Shown: positions 9,797-18,258, counted from the first letter of the stretch. The stretch: 64,000 nucleotides of DNA from DAXETY01 sp051155755 (GCA_051155755.1 DAXETY010000010.1:25059-89058), one strand, 5' to 3'. The notes: generated by a model from the sequence alone, not told the origin. Made by a program: numbers and translations.

Positions 9797-11743
9797 ATGA
9801 ACATCCGTACGACCCGTCGTATCAGTCAGGGATTTTTTCTGGTTCTGTTTCTATGGTTCTGTGTCACCACCACCCTGGGCGACAACTGGTGGCAGCTGCG
9901 GGGCTGGCCGGTAAACTGGTTGATACAGCTCGATCCGCTCACGGCCCTGGCGACCCTGTTGACCACCGGCACGATCTATGCCGGTCTCCTGTGGGCCCTG
10001 GCCACGGTGCTGTTGACCCTGGTGCTGGGACGCTTCTTTTGCGGCTGGCTCTGCCCGTTCGGAACCATGCACCAGATCATCGGTTACCTCGGCCGCCGGG
10101 GCATGTCGACATCCGCCCAAGCCCGCCGCAACCAGTATGATCCCAAACAATCCATCAAGTACTGGATCCTGATTTTTCTGCTGGCCGTCGCCGCCGCCGA
10201 ACTGTTGATCGATCTGCTGCGCCTCCCGCTGCGAGGTCCGATTGCGGCGCTTTGGGCCGCTATCGTGCTGCTGGCCATTTCGGCCGTGTGGATGCTGCGC
10301 GGCCGGATGCGCCGGGGAGTGATCTTTTTCGTGTTGGCGGCACTGGGATGGTTTTCGACCGCAATGCTGGCCGGAGACGGCCAGCTGCCCTCGGCCTCCC
10401 TTCAGATCGGTTTGCTCGATCCGCTGGCCCTGGTCCACCGATCGGTCAACCTCGCGTTGCTGCCGCTGGCGGATCAGTCGGCGGTCGATCTTTCCGTCAA
10501 CCCCCGTTATTACCGGGGCGCCTGGCTCATCGGCGGCATTTTCGCAGCCGCCCTGCTGCTGAACCTGAAGGTGCCGCGGTTTTACTGCCGCTACGTGTGT
10601 CCCCTGGGCGCCCTGCTGGGCATTCTGGCCCGCAATGCACTGTGGCGATTCGGAAAAACCGAGGCCGAATGTATCGACTGCCGGGTGTGCGAAAAAAACT
10701 GTGAAGGTGCCTGCGCTCCGGCATCGACCATCCGCATTCACGAATGCGTCCTGTGCACCAACTGTCTGAAAGACTGCCGCCACGACCTGATGCGCTACCG
10801 CATGCGGCCCTCGGCAGCCGGCGAGATTGCGGCCCCGAATCTGTCCCGCCGTCAGTTCGTGAGCGCCACGGCCGCCGGTCTGGCCGCAATACCGCTGCTG
10901 CGGCTCGACGGACACCTGGCCGCGGGCTGGAATCCCGAGCTCGTCCGGCCGCCGGGGGCGCTTGCCGAAGCACAATTTTTATCGAGATGCATCAAGTGCG
11001 GCCAGTGCATGCGGGTGTGTCCGACCAACGTGATTCACCCGGCCGGCCTTCAGGCCGGCATCGAGGGTCTGTGGACGCCGGTGCTCGACTTTCGGCTGGG
11101 AACCAGCGGTTGCCAGTACAAGTGCATTGCCTGCGGCAACATCTGCCCGACAGCGGCCATTCGGCCCATCAGTCTGGACGAGCGCCTGGGACGCAACCAG
11201 TTTTCCGCAACCGGCCCGATCCGGATCGGCACGGCCTTTGTCGACCGGGGCAGATGCCTTCCCTGGGCCATGGGCACGCCCTGTATCGTCTGCGAAGAAA
11301 ATTGTCCCGTCAGTCCCAAGGCCATCGTAACCCGGGTGGAATTTGCGCCGCTGCCGGCAACCCAATCGGTTTTCCGAATCCAGGAAGCCGCTCCCCGCGA
11401 AGTGTGGCTGCAAAACGCCGACCTGCTGCCGGGGCAATTCAGCGGCGGGGATTATTTTTGCCGGGTTGGCGCAGCGCCCGATGCCGGACCGCGTCGGATT
11501 CTGGCCAATACGGACCGAACGCTGGAAATCGCGCCGGAAAATCCCTGGAATCCGCCGCCGGAGCCGGGCAGCCGCATCGAAATCCTGATCCGCCTGCAGC
11601 AGCCCCAGGTCGTGCCCGAACGCTGCATCGGATGCGGGGTGTGCCAGCATGAGTGCCCGGTGCGGGGAAAAAGAGCCATCCGGGTCACGGCGGAAAATGC
11701 CACCCGGGATCCGGAAAAAGCCATGACCATCGCCGGGAGGTAG
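9797..11743 (+). CDS. Membrane polyferredoxin (NapH-like) fused to a NapG-like ferredoxin module
   Basis: 648 aa. The N-terminal half has membrane helices and the two CX3CP motifs of NapH/NosR-type proteins, FCGWLCPFG and FYCRYVCPLG. Then come cysteine clusters CIDCRVCEKNC, CVLCTNCLKDC, CIKCGQCMRVCP, CIACGNICP, CIVCEENCP and CIGCGVCQHECP, enough for several 4Fe-4S centres. At about residue 350 there is an internal twin-arginine-like sequence LSRRQFVSATAAGLAAIPLL, as if a NapG-like exported ferredoxin had been fused behind the membrane part. The protein probably carries electrons between the quinone pool or cytoplasmic donors and a partner in the periplasm. An AGGAA ribosome site precedes the ATG. 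Confidence 0.88.
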   Translation: MNIRTTRRISQGFFLVLFLWFCVTTTLGDNWWQLRGWPVNWLIQLDPLTALATLLTTGTIYAGLLWALATVLLTLVLGRFFCGWLCPFGTMHQIIGYLGRRGMSTSAQARRNQYDPKQSIKYWILIFLLAVAAAELLIDLLRLPLRGPIAALWAAIVLLAISAVWMLRGRMRRGVIFFVLAALGWFSTAMLAGDGQLPSASLQIGLLDPLALVHRSVNLALLPLADQSAVDLSVNPRYYRGAWLIGGIFAAALLLNLKVPRFYCRYVCPLGALLGILARNALWRFGKTEAECIDCRVCEKNCEGACAPASTIRIHECVLCTNCLKDCRHDLMRYRMRPSAAGEIAAPNLSRRQFVSATAAGLAAIPLLRLDGHLAAGWNPELVRPPGALAEAQFLSRCIKCGQCMRVCPTNVIHPAGLQAGIEGLWTPVLDFRLGTSGCQYKCIACGNICPTAAIRPISLDERLGRNQFSATGPIRIGTAFVDRGRCLPWAMGTPCIVCEENCPVSPKAIVTRVEFAPLPATQSVFRIQEAAPREVWLQNADLLPGQFSGGDYFCRVGAAPDAGPRRILANTDRTLEIAPENPWNPPPEPGSRIEILIRLQQPQVVPERCIGCGVCQHECPVRGKRAIRVTAENATRDPEKAMTIAGR

Positions 11744-11783
11744 CCGCGATCCAACGGACCGGGTTTTTCCACATAAACCTTGA

Positions 11784-11932
11784 CGATCTCGTAAAAAGTC
11801 CAAATTTCATTAAGGTCTGTCATTCCCGCGCAGGCGAAAATATATAAATTATAGTTATTACAGTATCTTAAACTCGAGATCCTCGCCTGCGCGGGGATGA
11901 CACACTGTTGAGACTGACTTTTTACGAGATCG
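11784..11932. repeat. MITE-like element with 17-bp perfect terminal inverted repeats (copy 1)
   Basis: The ends CGATCTCGTAAAAAGTC (11784-11800) and its exact reverse complement (11916-11932) flank a core containing GTCATTCCCGCGCAGGCG and an outward copy CGCCTGCGCGGGGATGAC, so the whole 149 bp can fold as one long hairpin. The core segment AAATTATAGTTATT is shared with the copy at 30728. It lies between the polyferredoxin and aldo/keto reductase genes; the rest of the 11744-12076 gap holds no gene. Confidence 0.8.
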
Positions 11933-12076
11933 ACAATGTTGAGAAATTACCGAAACACCCAATGAAGTTGACCGGTAAAGAGTCCCGCGGTTTCTTCCGG
12001 GATCCACCGGAGAACCGGATCGACTTGTTTCCGTCCACCTTAAAATGCGAAAAATCACACCGGAGGGTTGTATTGT

Positions 12077-13294
12077 ATGAGTTCGAAACCGATTTCAAGT
12101 TGTTCGCGCCGCAATTTTCTCAAGGTCGCCGGCGCAGCCGGCCTGAGCACCCTGATCGCACCGAACGCGATCCGATCGTCCGCAGCGGCCGAACCGGACG
12201 GGGAGGTCGCAATGCCCCGCCGGCCCTTTGGCCGCACCGGCGTCGAAGTGCCGATTCTCTCCCTGGGGGGCATGTTTGACATTCCCAACAATCAGCTGCT
12301 TCTGCGCCAGGCGGTACGCTGGGGCGTAACCTACTGGGACACGGCCAATTCCTACGGCGGCGGACGCAGCGAGCGCGGCATCGGCAAATATTTTTCGCGG
12401 TTCCCGCAAGATCGCCAAAAAATCTTTCTGGTTTCGAAAACCGGCGCCTGGACGATCGGCGGCATGACCGAAGACCTGGAAGAATCCCTGGAGCGGCTGC
12501 AGACCGATTACATCGACCTGCTGTTCGTTCACGGAATCAGCAGCATTCGTGAAATGAACGACGATGTGCGCGCCTGGGGCGAAAAAGCCAAATCCCAGGG
12601 CAAGATTCGCTTTTTCGGCTTCAGCACCCACAGCAACATGGCCCAGTGTCTGCTGGACGCATCCAAGCTGGGCTGGATCGACGGCATCATGATGACCTAC
12701 AATTACCGGCTGATGCACGACGAGGACATGCAGGCGGCCGTTGCGGCCTGCAACCGGGCCGGCATCGGCCTGACCGCCATGAAGACCCAAGGCGGCGGTC
12801 CGGTGCGCACCAACAGTGAAAGCGAAATGCAGCTGGCGGGAAAATTTCTGCGCAAAGGGTACACCGACGGTCAGGCCAAGCTCAAGGCGGTCTGGGAAGA
12901 ACCGCAGATTGCCAGCATCTGCTCCCAAATGCCGAACCTGACATTGCTGATGTCCAACGTGGCCGCCGCTGTAGATCGCACCAAAATCAGCGCCTTCGAA
13001 CGAGACCTGCTCCAGCGTCATGCGCGTGAAACCCGGCAGTCTTACTGTGCCGGCTGCCGCAGTCGCTGTGAGGAAGTCCTGGCCGAGACGGTTCCGATCG
13101 GAGACGTCATGCGCTGCCTGATGTACAGTCGCAGCTATGGCGAGCTGGAGCGTGCGAGGTCTGAATTCAAGGGCCTTCCGGAAACCGCCCGCCGCCGGCT
13201 GGCCGGCCTGGATTACACCGCGGCCGAGCGGCAGTGTCCGCAGGGGTTGCCCATCGGAGAGCTGATGCGCGAGGCGGTCGACGAACTGGCCTGA
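12077..13294 (+). CDS. Tat-exported aldo/keto reductase with C-terminal cysteine cluster
   Basis: 405 aa from the ATG at 12077, nine bases after GGAGGG. Residues 8-30 form a Tat signal (CSRRNFLKVAGAAGLSTL). The AKR barrel follows with PFGRTGVEVPILSLGG, the catalytic Tyr in DTANSYGGGRSERGIG, Lys in FLVSKTG and His in DLLFVHG. The C-terminal ~90 residues contain CAGCRSRC, a later Cys in MRCLMYS and one in RQCPQGLPIGELM, reminiscent of the Fe-S-binding tail of ferredoxin-type AKRs. Function in the periplasm with a bound nicotinamide is not obvious, so electrons may come from the polyferredoxin next door (inference). Confidence 0.85.
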   Translation: MSSKPISSCSRRNFLKVAGAAGLSTLIAPNAIRSSAAAEPDGEVAMPRRPFGRTGVEVPILSLGGMFDIPNNQLLLRQAVRWGVTYWDTANSYGGGRSERGIGKYFSRFPQDRQKIFLVSKTGAWTIGGMTEDLEESLERLQTDYIDLLFVHGISSIREMNDDVRAWGEKAKSQGKIRFFGFSTHSNMAQCLLDASKLGWIDGIMMTYNYRLMHDEDMQAAVAACNRAGIGLTAMKTQGGGPVRTNSESEMQLAGKFLRKGYTDGQAKLKAVWEEPQIASICSQMPNLTLLMSNVAAAVDRTKISAFERDLLQRHARETRQSYCAGCRSRCEEVLAETVPIGDVMRCLMYSRSYGELERARSEFKGLPETARRRLAGLDYTAAERQCPQGLPIGELMREAVDELA

Positions 13295-13317
13295 ATTTTA
13301 ATGCAAGGGAGTGCGAA

Positions 13318-13638
13318 ATGGACGTTCGATTTGTCTACATGACCGCCGGCAGCCTGGATGAAGCCCGCAAGATCGCCCGCGAACTGGTGGAGGCCAAGCT
13401 GGCGGCCTGTGTCAATCTGATCGACAACATGAACTCGTTCTACCTTTGGGACGGCCGGCTGCAGGATGACCGCGAAGTCGTTCTGATTGCCAAGACCACC
13501 GCCGCCCGCATCGCCGATCTGACCGCCCGGGTCCGGGCGATTCACAGCTATGATTGTCCCTGCGTGGTCAGCCTGCCGGTGGACGGCGGCAATCGAGCGT
13601 TTCTGGATTGGATTGCCGCCGAAGTCACTGCGGTGTAA
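13318..13638 (+). CDS. cutA: Divalent-cation tolerance protein CutA
   Basis: 106 aa, the usual length. Family landmarks are DEARKIARELVEAKLAACVN near residues 13-32, the YLWDGRLQDDREVVLIAKT strand pair and the IHSYDCPCVVSLPVD segment. CutA1 forms a very stable trimer related to PII proteins and is linked to copper and metal tolerance. A ribosome site (AAGGGA) precedes the ATG. It follows the aldo/keto reductase by 23 bases and could be read on the same transcript. Confidence 0.92.
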   Translation: MDVRFVYMTAGSLDEARKIARELVEAKLAACVNLIDNMNSFYLWDGRLQDDREVVLIAKTTAARIADLTARVRAIHSYDCPCVVSLPVDGGNRAFLDWIAAEVTAV

Positions 13639-13839
13639 TCGGCCAAAAAATCCTTCCCTTTTGGCCGACAGTGTGGTTAGAGACCGGTTCCAGAAATCCT
13701 GTCCGGGGCGGGTGCGCTTCGTTCGATTTCGGTTGCCGGGCTTTTGCAACCCGGTCGCCGGGCAGGACTCGGGTTTACTCCGGGACAAGGATGATTATTA
13801 TTCAGGATCAACTTCTGGCCCAACAAGGAGGCAGCTATC

Positions 13840-14352
13840 ATGTACAACAAAGTCGTTATGGATCATTTTCGCAATCCCCGCAATGTGGGCACCATCGAAG
13901 ATGCCGACGGCGTCGGAGAAGTCGGCAACCCGCTTTGCGGCGACATGATGACCATTTACCTGAAAATCGATGACGATCATATCGAAGATATCAAGTTTCA
14001 GACCTTCGGCTGTGGGTCGGCCATCGCCGTATCGAGTATGCTGACGGAAATCGCCAAGGGCAAGTCTCTGGAGGAGGCCAAAAAAATCACCAACAAGGAT
14101 GTGGCCAAGGCCCTCGAGGGGCTGCCCAAAAACAAGCTGCATTGCTCGAACCTGGGGGCCGACGCGCTCCAGATGGCAATCAAAAACTACGAAGACCGCA
14201 AAGCCGGCAAACCCACCCCCGAACCGATCCGAAAAGACCAGCACGAACACTCCCACGGAGACAAGTGCTACTGTCCGTATTGCGACATTGAAATTGCCGA
14301 CGGGGTCAACTTCTGCGAAGCCTGCCAGACCGATCTCGAGGAAGAACATTAA
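13840..14352 (+). CDS. Fe-S cluster scaffold (IscU/NifU N-terminal) with zinc-ribbon tail
   Basis: 170 aa. Residues 1-120 are an IscU fold with all three ligand cysteines: Cys33 in NPLCGD, Cys58 in FGCGSAIA and Cys102 in LHCSNLGADAL; the conserved Asp35 is present. A charged His-rich linker (about 124-142) leads to a C-terminal ribbon with CPYC (145-148) and CEAC (159-162). That tail is not part of standard IscU and replaces the NifU Fe-S and C-terminal domains. A strong AAGGAGG site precedes the ATG. The NifS-like gene follows 36 bases later, so the two proteins probably work together. Confidence 0.88.
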   Translation: MYNKVVMDHFRNPRNVGTIEDADGVGEVGNPLCGDMMTIYLKIDDDHIEDIKFQTFGCGSAIAVSSMLTEIAKGKSLEEAKKITNKDVAKALEGLPKNKLHCSNLGADALQMAIKNYEDRKAGKPTPEPIRKDQHEHSHGDKCYCPYCDIEIADGVNFCEACQTDLEEEH

Positions 14353-14388
14353 TCCGCATTGCGCCGCAATGAATCGGGGGGATGGAAA

Positions 14389-15564
14389 ATGAAGTACATC
14401 AATCTGGATCATATTTCCGCCAAACCGCTGCTGCCGGAAGTCAAGCAGGCGATGATCGAAGCCATCCAGGCCGACTACCACAATCCCTCCAGCCAGCATA
14501 AGGCCGGTGAGCTTGCCGCTGAAAAATTGCAGCAGGCCCGGGAATCGGTGGCCCGGCTGATCAATTGTGCCAACTCCAAGGAAGTGATTTTCGGCTCGGG
14601 CGGCACCGAGTCTGTCAATCATGCCATCAAGGGGGTGGCAATGGCCAATGCGGAAAAAGGCAAGCACATCGTCATCTCCAACATCGAACACAATGCGGTG
14701 ATTCGCAGTGTGCGACGTTTGAAGTCGATGGGATTCAAAGCCACGTCGGTGTCGGTTGACGAACAGGGCCGGGTGAACCCCCAGGAGGTGGCCGACGCCA
14801 TCACCGATGAAACCATTCTGGTTTCCATCATGCACAGCAACAATGAAACCGGAACCATTCAACCGATCGAAGAAATCGCCAAAATCACCCGCGACAAAAA
14901 GGTGATATTTCATACCGACGCCGTGGACTCGGTGGGCGTCGTACCCATCGACGTGCAGAAAATGGGAGTGGATCTGCTCAGTTTTGCCGCCAACACTTTC
15001 AACGGCCCCACCGGCGTCGGCGGCCTTTACATTCGGCGCGGCACCCGCATATTCCCGATCCTGGACGGCGGCGTGCAGGAGCACAACAAGCGCGCCGGAA
15101 CCGAAAACCTGGTCGGCATCATTGGGACCGGCGTCGCCGCCGAGGTGGCCCGTGAGAACCTGCCCCAATGGCAGGAACACCTGCTGCGGCTGAAGAAAAA
15201 ACTCCTTGGCGAACTGCCCGAATATATCGATGAATACATCATCAACACGCATCCGGAGTTCAGCCTGCCCAACATGGTGTCGCTTTCGGTGAAATATATC
15301 GAAGGCGAAAGCGTCATGCTGATGCTGGACGACGAAAATCTCGCCGTCTCCACCCGGTCCGCCTGCGCCACCGGGTCGCTGCGGGCCTCCCACGTGCTGA
15401 TTTCCCTGGGACTGAGCCACGCCGACGCCCAGGGCACGCTGGTGGTGTCCTTCGGCAAGGACAACGATGAAAAAGACATCGAGCATTTTCTGAAGGTCCT
15501 TAAAAACGTGGTGGTCACGTTGCGAAACATGTCGCCGCTTTATCAAAAAGTATCCCAGGGCTAA
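14389..15564 (+). CDS. NifS/IscS-like class V aminotransferase-fold protein lacking the PLP lysine
   Basis: 391 aa from the ATG at 14389 behind a GGGGG/GGATGG site. The family pattern is clear: FGSGGTESVNHAIKG, SNIEHNAVIRSVRRL with the PLP-stacking His, HTDAVDSVG with the PLP-binding Asp, and RSACATGSLRASHVL with the persulfide Cys326. However, the segment that in E. coli IscS reads SGHKIYGPKG is here AANTFNGPTG (residues 200-209), so the Schiff-base lysine is Thr203 and the preceding His is Asn202. As written the protein cannot form the internal aldimine. It may be a non-PLP persulfide carrier, a structural partner of the IscU upstream, or use an unusual mechanism. Confidence 0.85.
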   Translation: MKYINLDHISAKPLLPEVKQAMIEAIQADYHNPSSQHKAGELAAEKLQQARESVARLINCANSKEVIFGSGGTESVNHAIKGVAMANAEKGKHIVISNIEHNAVIRSVRRLKSMGFKATSVSVDEQGRVNPQEVADAITDETILVSIMHSNNETGTIQPIEEIAKITRDKKVIFHTDAVDSVGVVPIDVQKMGVDLLSFAANTFNGPTGVGGLYIRRGTRIFPILDGGVQEHNKRAGTENLVGIIGTGVAAEVARENLPQWQEHLLRLKKKLLGELPEYIDEYIINTHPEFSLPNMVSLSVKYIEGESVMLMLDDENLAVSTRSACATGSLRASHVLISLGLSHADAQGTLVVSFGKDNDEKDIEHFLKVLKNVVVTLRNMSPLYQKVSQG

Positions 15565-15577
15565 GGAGCGTGGTGCG

Positions 15578-16645
15578 GTGCCACGGTCGAAACCCATCCA
15601 AAAGCCGAAACCATCCGGCACAGTCAAAAAGATCAATCTGGCCCTGCAGGGGGGCGGCGCCCACGGCGCTTTCACCTGGGGTGTGCTGGACCGCCTGCTG
15701 GAAGCCGAAAATGTGGAAATCAGTGCCATCAGCGGCACCAGTGCCGGTGCCATTAACGCGGTGGTGGTGGCCGATGGCCTCATGGCCGGCGGAAGAAGCC
15801 GGGCCCGGGAGGCACTGGCCCGCTTTTGGAAAGCAGTCAGCCATGCGGCGGCATTCAGCCCGCTGCGCCGCACGCCGCTCGATACCCTGTCGGGGAATTG
15901 GAACCTGGATTATTCCCCGGGGTATCTGTTCTTCGATCTGTTCAGCCGCATGGCGTCCCCTTATCAGCTCAATCCATTTAACCTAAACCCCTTGCAGGAT
16001 CTGCTGGTCGATCAGATCGATTTCGAACGGGTGCGCAGCTGCGACAAAATGAAGCTGTTCATCAGTGCCACCCATGTTCGCAACGGACAGGTGCAGGTCT
16101 TCGAACGCAACCAACTGACGGCCGAGGCCGTCATGGCCTCTGCCTGTCTGCCCCAGATTTATCAGGCCGTATCGGTCGATGGGGAGGATTACTGGGACGG
16201 TGGATATGCCGGCAACCCGGTCCTGTTTCCCTTTGCCTACCGCAGTGACACGAGGGATATCGTCATTGTTCAGATCAATCCGCTCACCTGCCGGGAGACG
16301 CCGACCACGGCACGCGAAATCCTCAACCGGGTCAATGAAATCACCTTCAACGCCAGCCTGCTGCACGAATTGCGGGCCATTGAATTCGTAGGGCGCATGC
16401 TCGAAGAGGGCAGTCTCGATCCGCAGCGCTATCGCAAGATGCTGGTGCATATCATCGCCGACGCCGAAGGCTTCGCCGCGCTGAATGCTTCCAGCAAAAT
16501 GAATACCGAGTGGGGCTTTCTCGAACAACTCCACACTGCGGGCCGAACAACGGCTGAAGAATGGCTGAAGACCCATTTCGACGATCTCGGAGAGCGATCC
16601 TCGGTGGATCTGCGCAGCCTGCTCCACGGATGTGAATCGCGCTGA
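15578..16645 (+). CDS. Patatin-like phospholipase/acylhydrolase
   Basis: 355 aa. It starts with GTG at 15578; the TAAGGAG ribosome site includes the stop codon of the NifS-like gene, so the two are probably cotranscribed. Patatin motifs are complete: the oxyanion-hole glycines in GGGAHGAFTWGVLDRL, the nucleophile in GTSAGAINA and the catalytic Asp in DGGYAGNP. There is no signal peptide, suggesting a cytoplasmic or membrane-edge lipid acylhydrolase. The physiological lipid is unknown and there is no clear link to Fe-S genes beyond adjacency. Confidence 0.88.
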   Translation: MPRSKPIQKPKPSGTVKKINLALQGGGAHGAFTWGVLDRLLEAENVEISAISGTSAGAINAVVVADGLMAGGRSRAREALARFWKAVSHAAAFSPLRRTPLDTLSGNWNLDYSPGYLFFDLFSRMASPYQLNPFNLNPLQDLLVDQIDFERVRSCDKMKLFISATHVRNGQVQVFERNQLTAEAVMASACLPQIYQAVSVDGEDYWDGGYAGNPVLFPFAYRSDTRDIVIVQINPLTCRETPTTAREILNRVNEITFNASLLHELRAIEFVGRMLEEGSLDPQRYRKMLVHIIADAEGFAALNASSKMNTEWGFLEQLHTAGRTTAEEWLKTHFDDLGERSSVDLRSLLHGCESR

Positions 16646-16874
16646 ACTGGCAAGATAAAATTCGATTCCAGCGGTCAGGGTAAGCATTTCGGGCCGGTTG
16701 CCGGCCAGCCGATGTGAATCGATTTGCCTGCCGGCGGGGTAATTCAATGCAAGTTGACATGATGCCGCAAAACGATTTATAGATCCAGGTCATCAAACCG
16801 ACTGTGGACGTCACCCTGACGAAATGCACCATTCCAGTCAACGACAATCAATTTACGGCGAGGAGGAGACAATC

Positions 16875-17207
16875 ATGGCAGACGCATATGTAAACATCAT
16901 CCTCGATGATGCCAAACTGAACCAGTTGAAGGAAATGGGATTGGACGGGCAGATCAAGGATATCGAAGGCAAAAAAGCGGTTCAGGTGGAAATGTCCAGA
17001 AAAGACCGTAAAAAACTGGAAAAAGGATTTGCCGGCCTGGCATTCGATGCATCCAATGCCTGCGTGCTGCCCGCAGAAGCCGAACAGCTTCTGTGGCAAT
17101 TCATCTCCGACAACAAAAGTCTGGATGTCATGAAGTACGCCATCACCAAACTTTACAATCCGCTGGCAGGGCGGGATGTGTTCGGGCGCGGCACCGGCAT
17201 GCGCTGA
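16875..17207 (+). CDS. Small conserved-looking protein of unknown function
   Basis: 110 aa from the ATG at 16875, preceded by AGGAGGAG; a longer in-frame start at 16824 lacks such a site. The sequence is soluble with a charged centre (KDIEGKKAVQVEMSRKDRKKLEKG) and one cysteine. No family was recognised. A terminator directly follows, and a 229-base gap precedes it, so it is probably a single-gene unit. Confidence 0.7.
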   Translation: MADAYVNIILDDAKLNQLKEMGLDGQIKDIEGKKAVQVEMSRKDRKKLEKGFAGLAFDASNACVLPAEAEQLLWQFISDNKSLDVMKYAITKLYNPLAGRDVFGRGTGMR

Positions 17208-17234
17208 TTTTCTTCATAAGGATGGATCGATACG

Positions 17235-17264
17235 AAAACCCCGGTCGGATGACACCGGGGTTTT
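17235..17264. terminator. Bidirectional rho-independent terminator
   Basis: A perfect 11-bp stem AAAACCCCGGT / ACCGGGGTTTT with an 8-nt loop, flanked by T-runs for the rightward transcript and A-runs (T on the other strand) for the leftward one. It sits between two converging genes and touches the stop codon of the leftward one. Confidence 0.88.
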
Positions 17265-17692
17265 TATTTGCCTTCCAGGCATATGGTGTCCAGAACCGGA
17301 CCCAATTCGGGTTTGATTCTTCTGAGTTCCCGCAGCCGCCTGCGATCGAAGATGTTATCCAACGAAGGCGGCTCCATGGCGAAGGCGTTCTGCCTTCCAA
17401 CGCTTTCCATGGTCACCGCCAGCGAATAAATGGTAACCTTTTCAAACAATTCTTCTTCGGAAAGCTCGACTTCGGTTCCCTTCTGGTAGCGAATGATTTC
17501 GGAAACACAAGCCGTCAGCACCGGATCGGCATGAAAGCCTTCGTGCTTGCAATCCCCACCGATGAAGTGCGAATCGATGAAATGGTCCGCCAGTTGTTGA
17601 ATATGAGCCAGCCAACCGGCATCCAGGTTCTGGGGCAGTACGGCGGAGGGCCCCCTGGAAAGCACTTCGTTACCGAATTTTGAAAGCATCAT
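17264..17692 (-). CDS. Hypothetical cytoplasmic protein
   Basis: 142 aa, no signal peptide or membrane segment. Contains HFIDSHFIGGDCKHEGFHAD, with several His and Cys residues that could bind a metal, then an acidic helical stretch (ELSEEELFEKVTIYSLAVTME) and a basic end (NIFDRRRLRELRRIK). I do not recognise the family. It lies downstream of the CULT-domain gene on the same strand with a 91-base gap, so the two could share a transcript. Confidence 0.65.
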   Translation of the reverse strand: MMLSKFGNEVLSRGPSAVLPQNLDAGWLAHIQQLADHFIDSHFIGGDCKHEGFHADPVLTACVSEIIRYQKGTEVELSEEELFEKVTIYSLAVTMESVGRQNAFAMEPPSLDNIFDRRRLRELRRIKPELGPVLDTICLEGK

Positions 17693-17783
17693 AAGTCATC
17701 ACTCCAGAAATGGTGCCGTTTTTACCGGTGCAGATCGCCGAAGGTGGATTTGCGGCGGAAAACCGGTCGTTGAACGCTGCCGA

Positions 17784-18215
17784 TCAGGGTTCTTTGAGGC
17801 GGTCGAGAATCAAACCGTAAAACCGGTCGCTGCCGGCTGCAGAGAAAACCCAGCCCAGATGGGTCTGGCACGATCGGCAGATCGCCACCCGCCAATCATA
17901 GCCTGGAAACCAGGTGAATTCGTCGGTGCCCGGACCGGTGTAACCACATCCGATTGCCGAGCGAAAACATCCGATTTCATACACGATCCCATGGGGATTG
18001 GCAAATGTGTGGCGATGGGCGCCTTGCTTGCTGATTCGCTCGGCAGCCCGGGTAATGGCCTGGCTGCATTGCCGGCAGAGGATATAGGATTCTTCCTCTT
18101 CTTCGAGGGCATCTTCGACTTCTTCCTCCGGCGCGCTCCCCGGCAGTGCTCCGGGCCTTTGTCCGCGGTCCTTCAACAGAGGATTGCCGAATTCGTTTCC
18201 CGGTATCATTGCCAT
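17784..18215 (-). CDS. Bacterial cereblon-type CULT domain protein
   Basis: 143 aa. After an acidic N-terminal tail (residues 30-43) comes a single CULT fold: zinc cysteines CRQC (47-50) and CRSC (113-116), HRHTFANPHGIVYEIGCF in the first sheet, and the aromatic cage Trp102, Trp108 and Trp122 in FTWFPGYDW and HLGWVF. The 6- and 14-residue Trp spacing equals, from memory, that of the characterised Magnetospirillum protein MsCI4. In cereblon this pocket binds thalidomide-type glutarimides and, naturally, C-terminal cyclic imides of damaged proteins. No ubiquitin system exists in bacteria, so the role here is open: a sensor or reader of cyclic imides is an inference. Confidence 0.88.
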   Translation of the reverse strand: MAMIPGNEFGNPLLKDRGQRPGALPGSAPEEEVEDALEEEEESYILCRQCSQAITRAAERISKQGAHRHTFANPHGIVYEIGCFRSAIGCGYTGPGTDEFTWFPGYDWRVAICRSCQTHLGWVFSAAGSDRFYGLILDRLKEP

Positions 18216-18258
18216 CGATCCTGTTGTTTCCGGTGATCTTTACAATGCTTTACGGACC

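Noticed and set aside
13798..15873. 691-codon open frame on the minus strand over the iscU/nifS genes
   Set aside because: Antisense shadow of recognised proteins with no family features.
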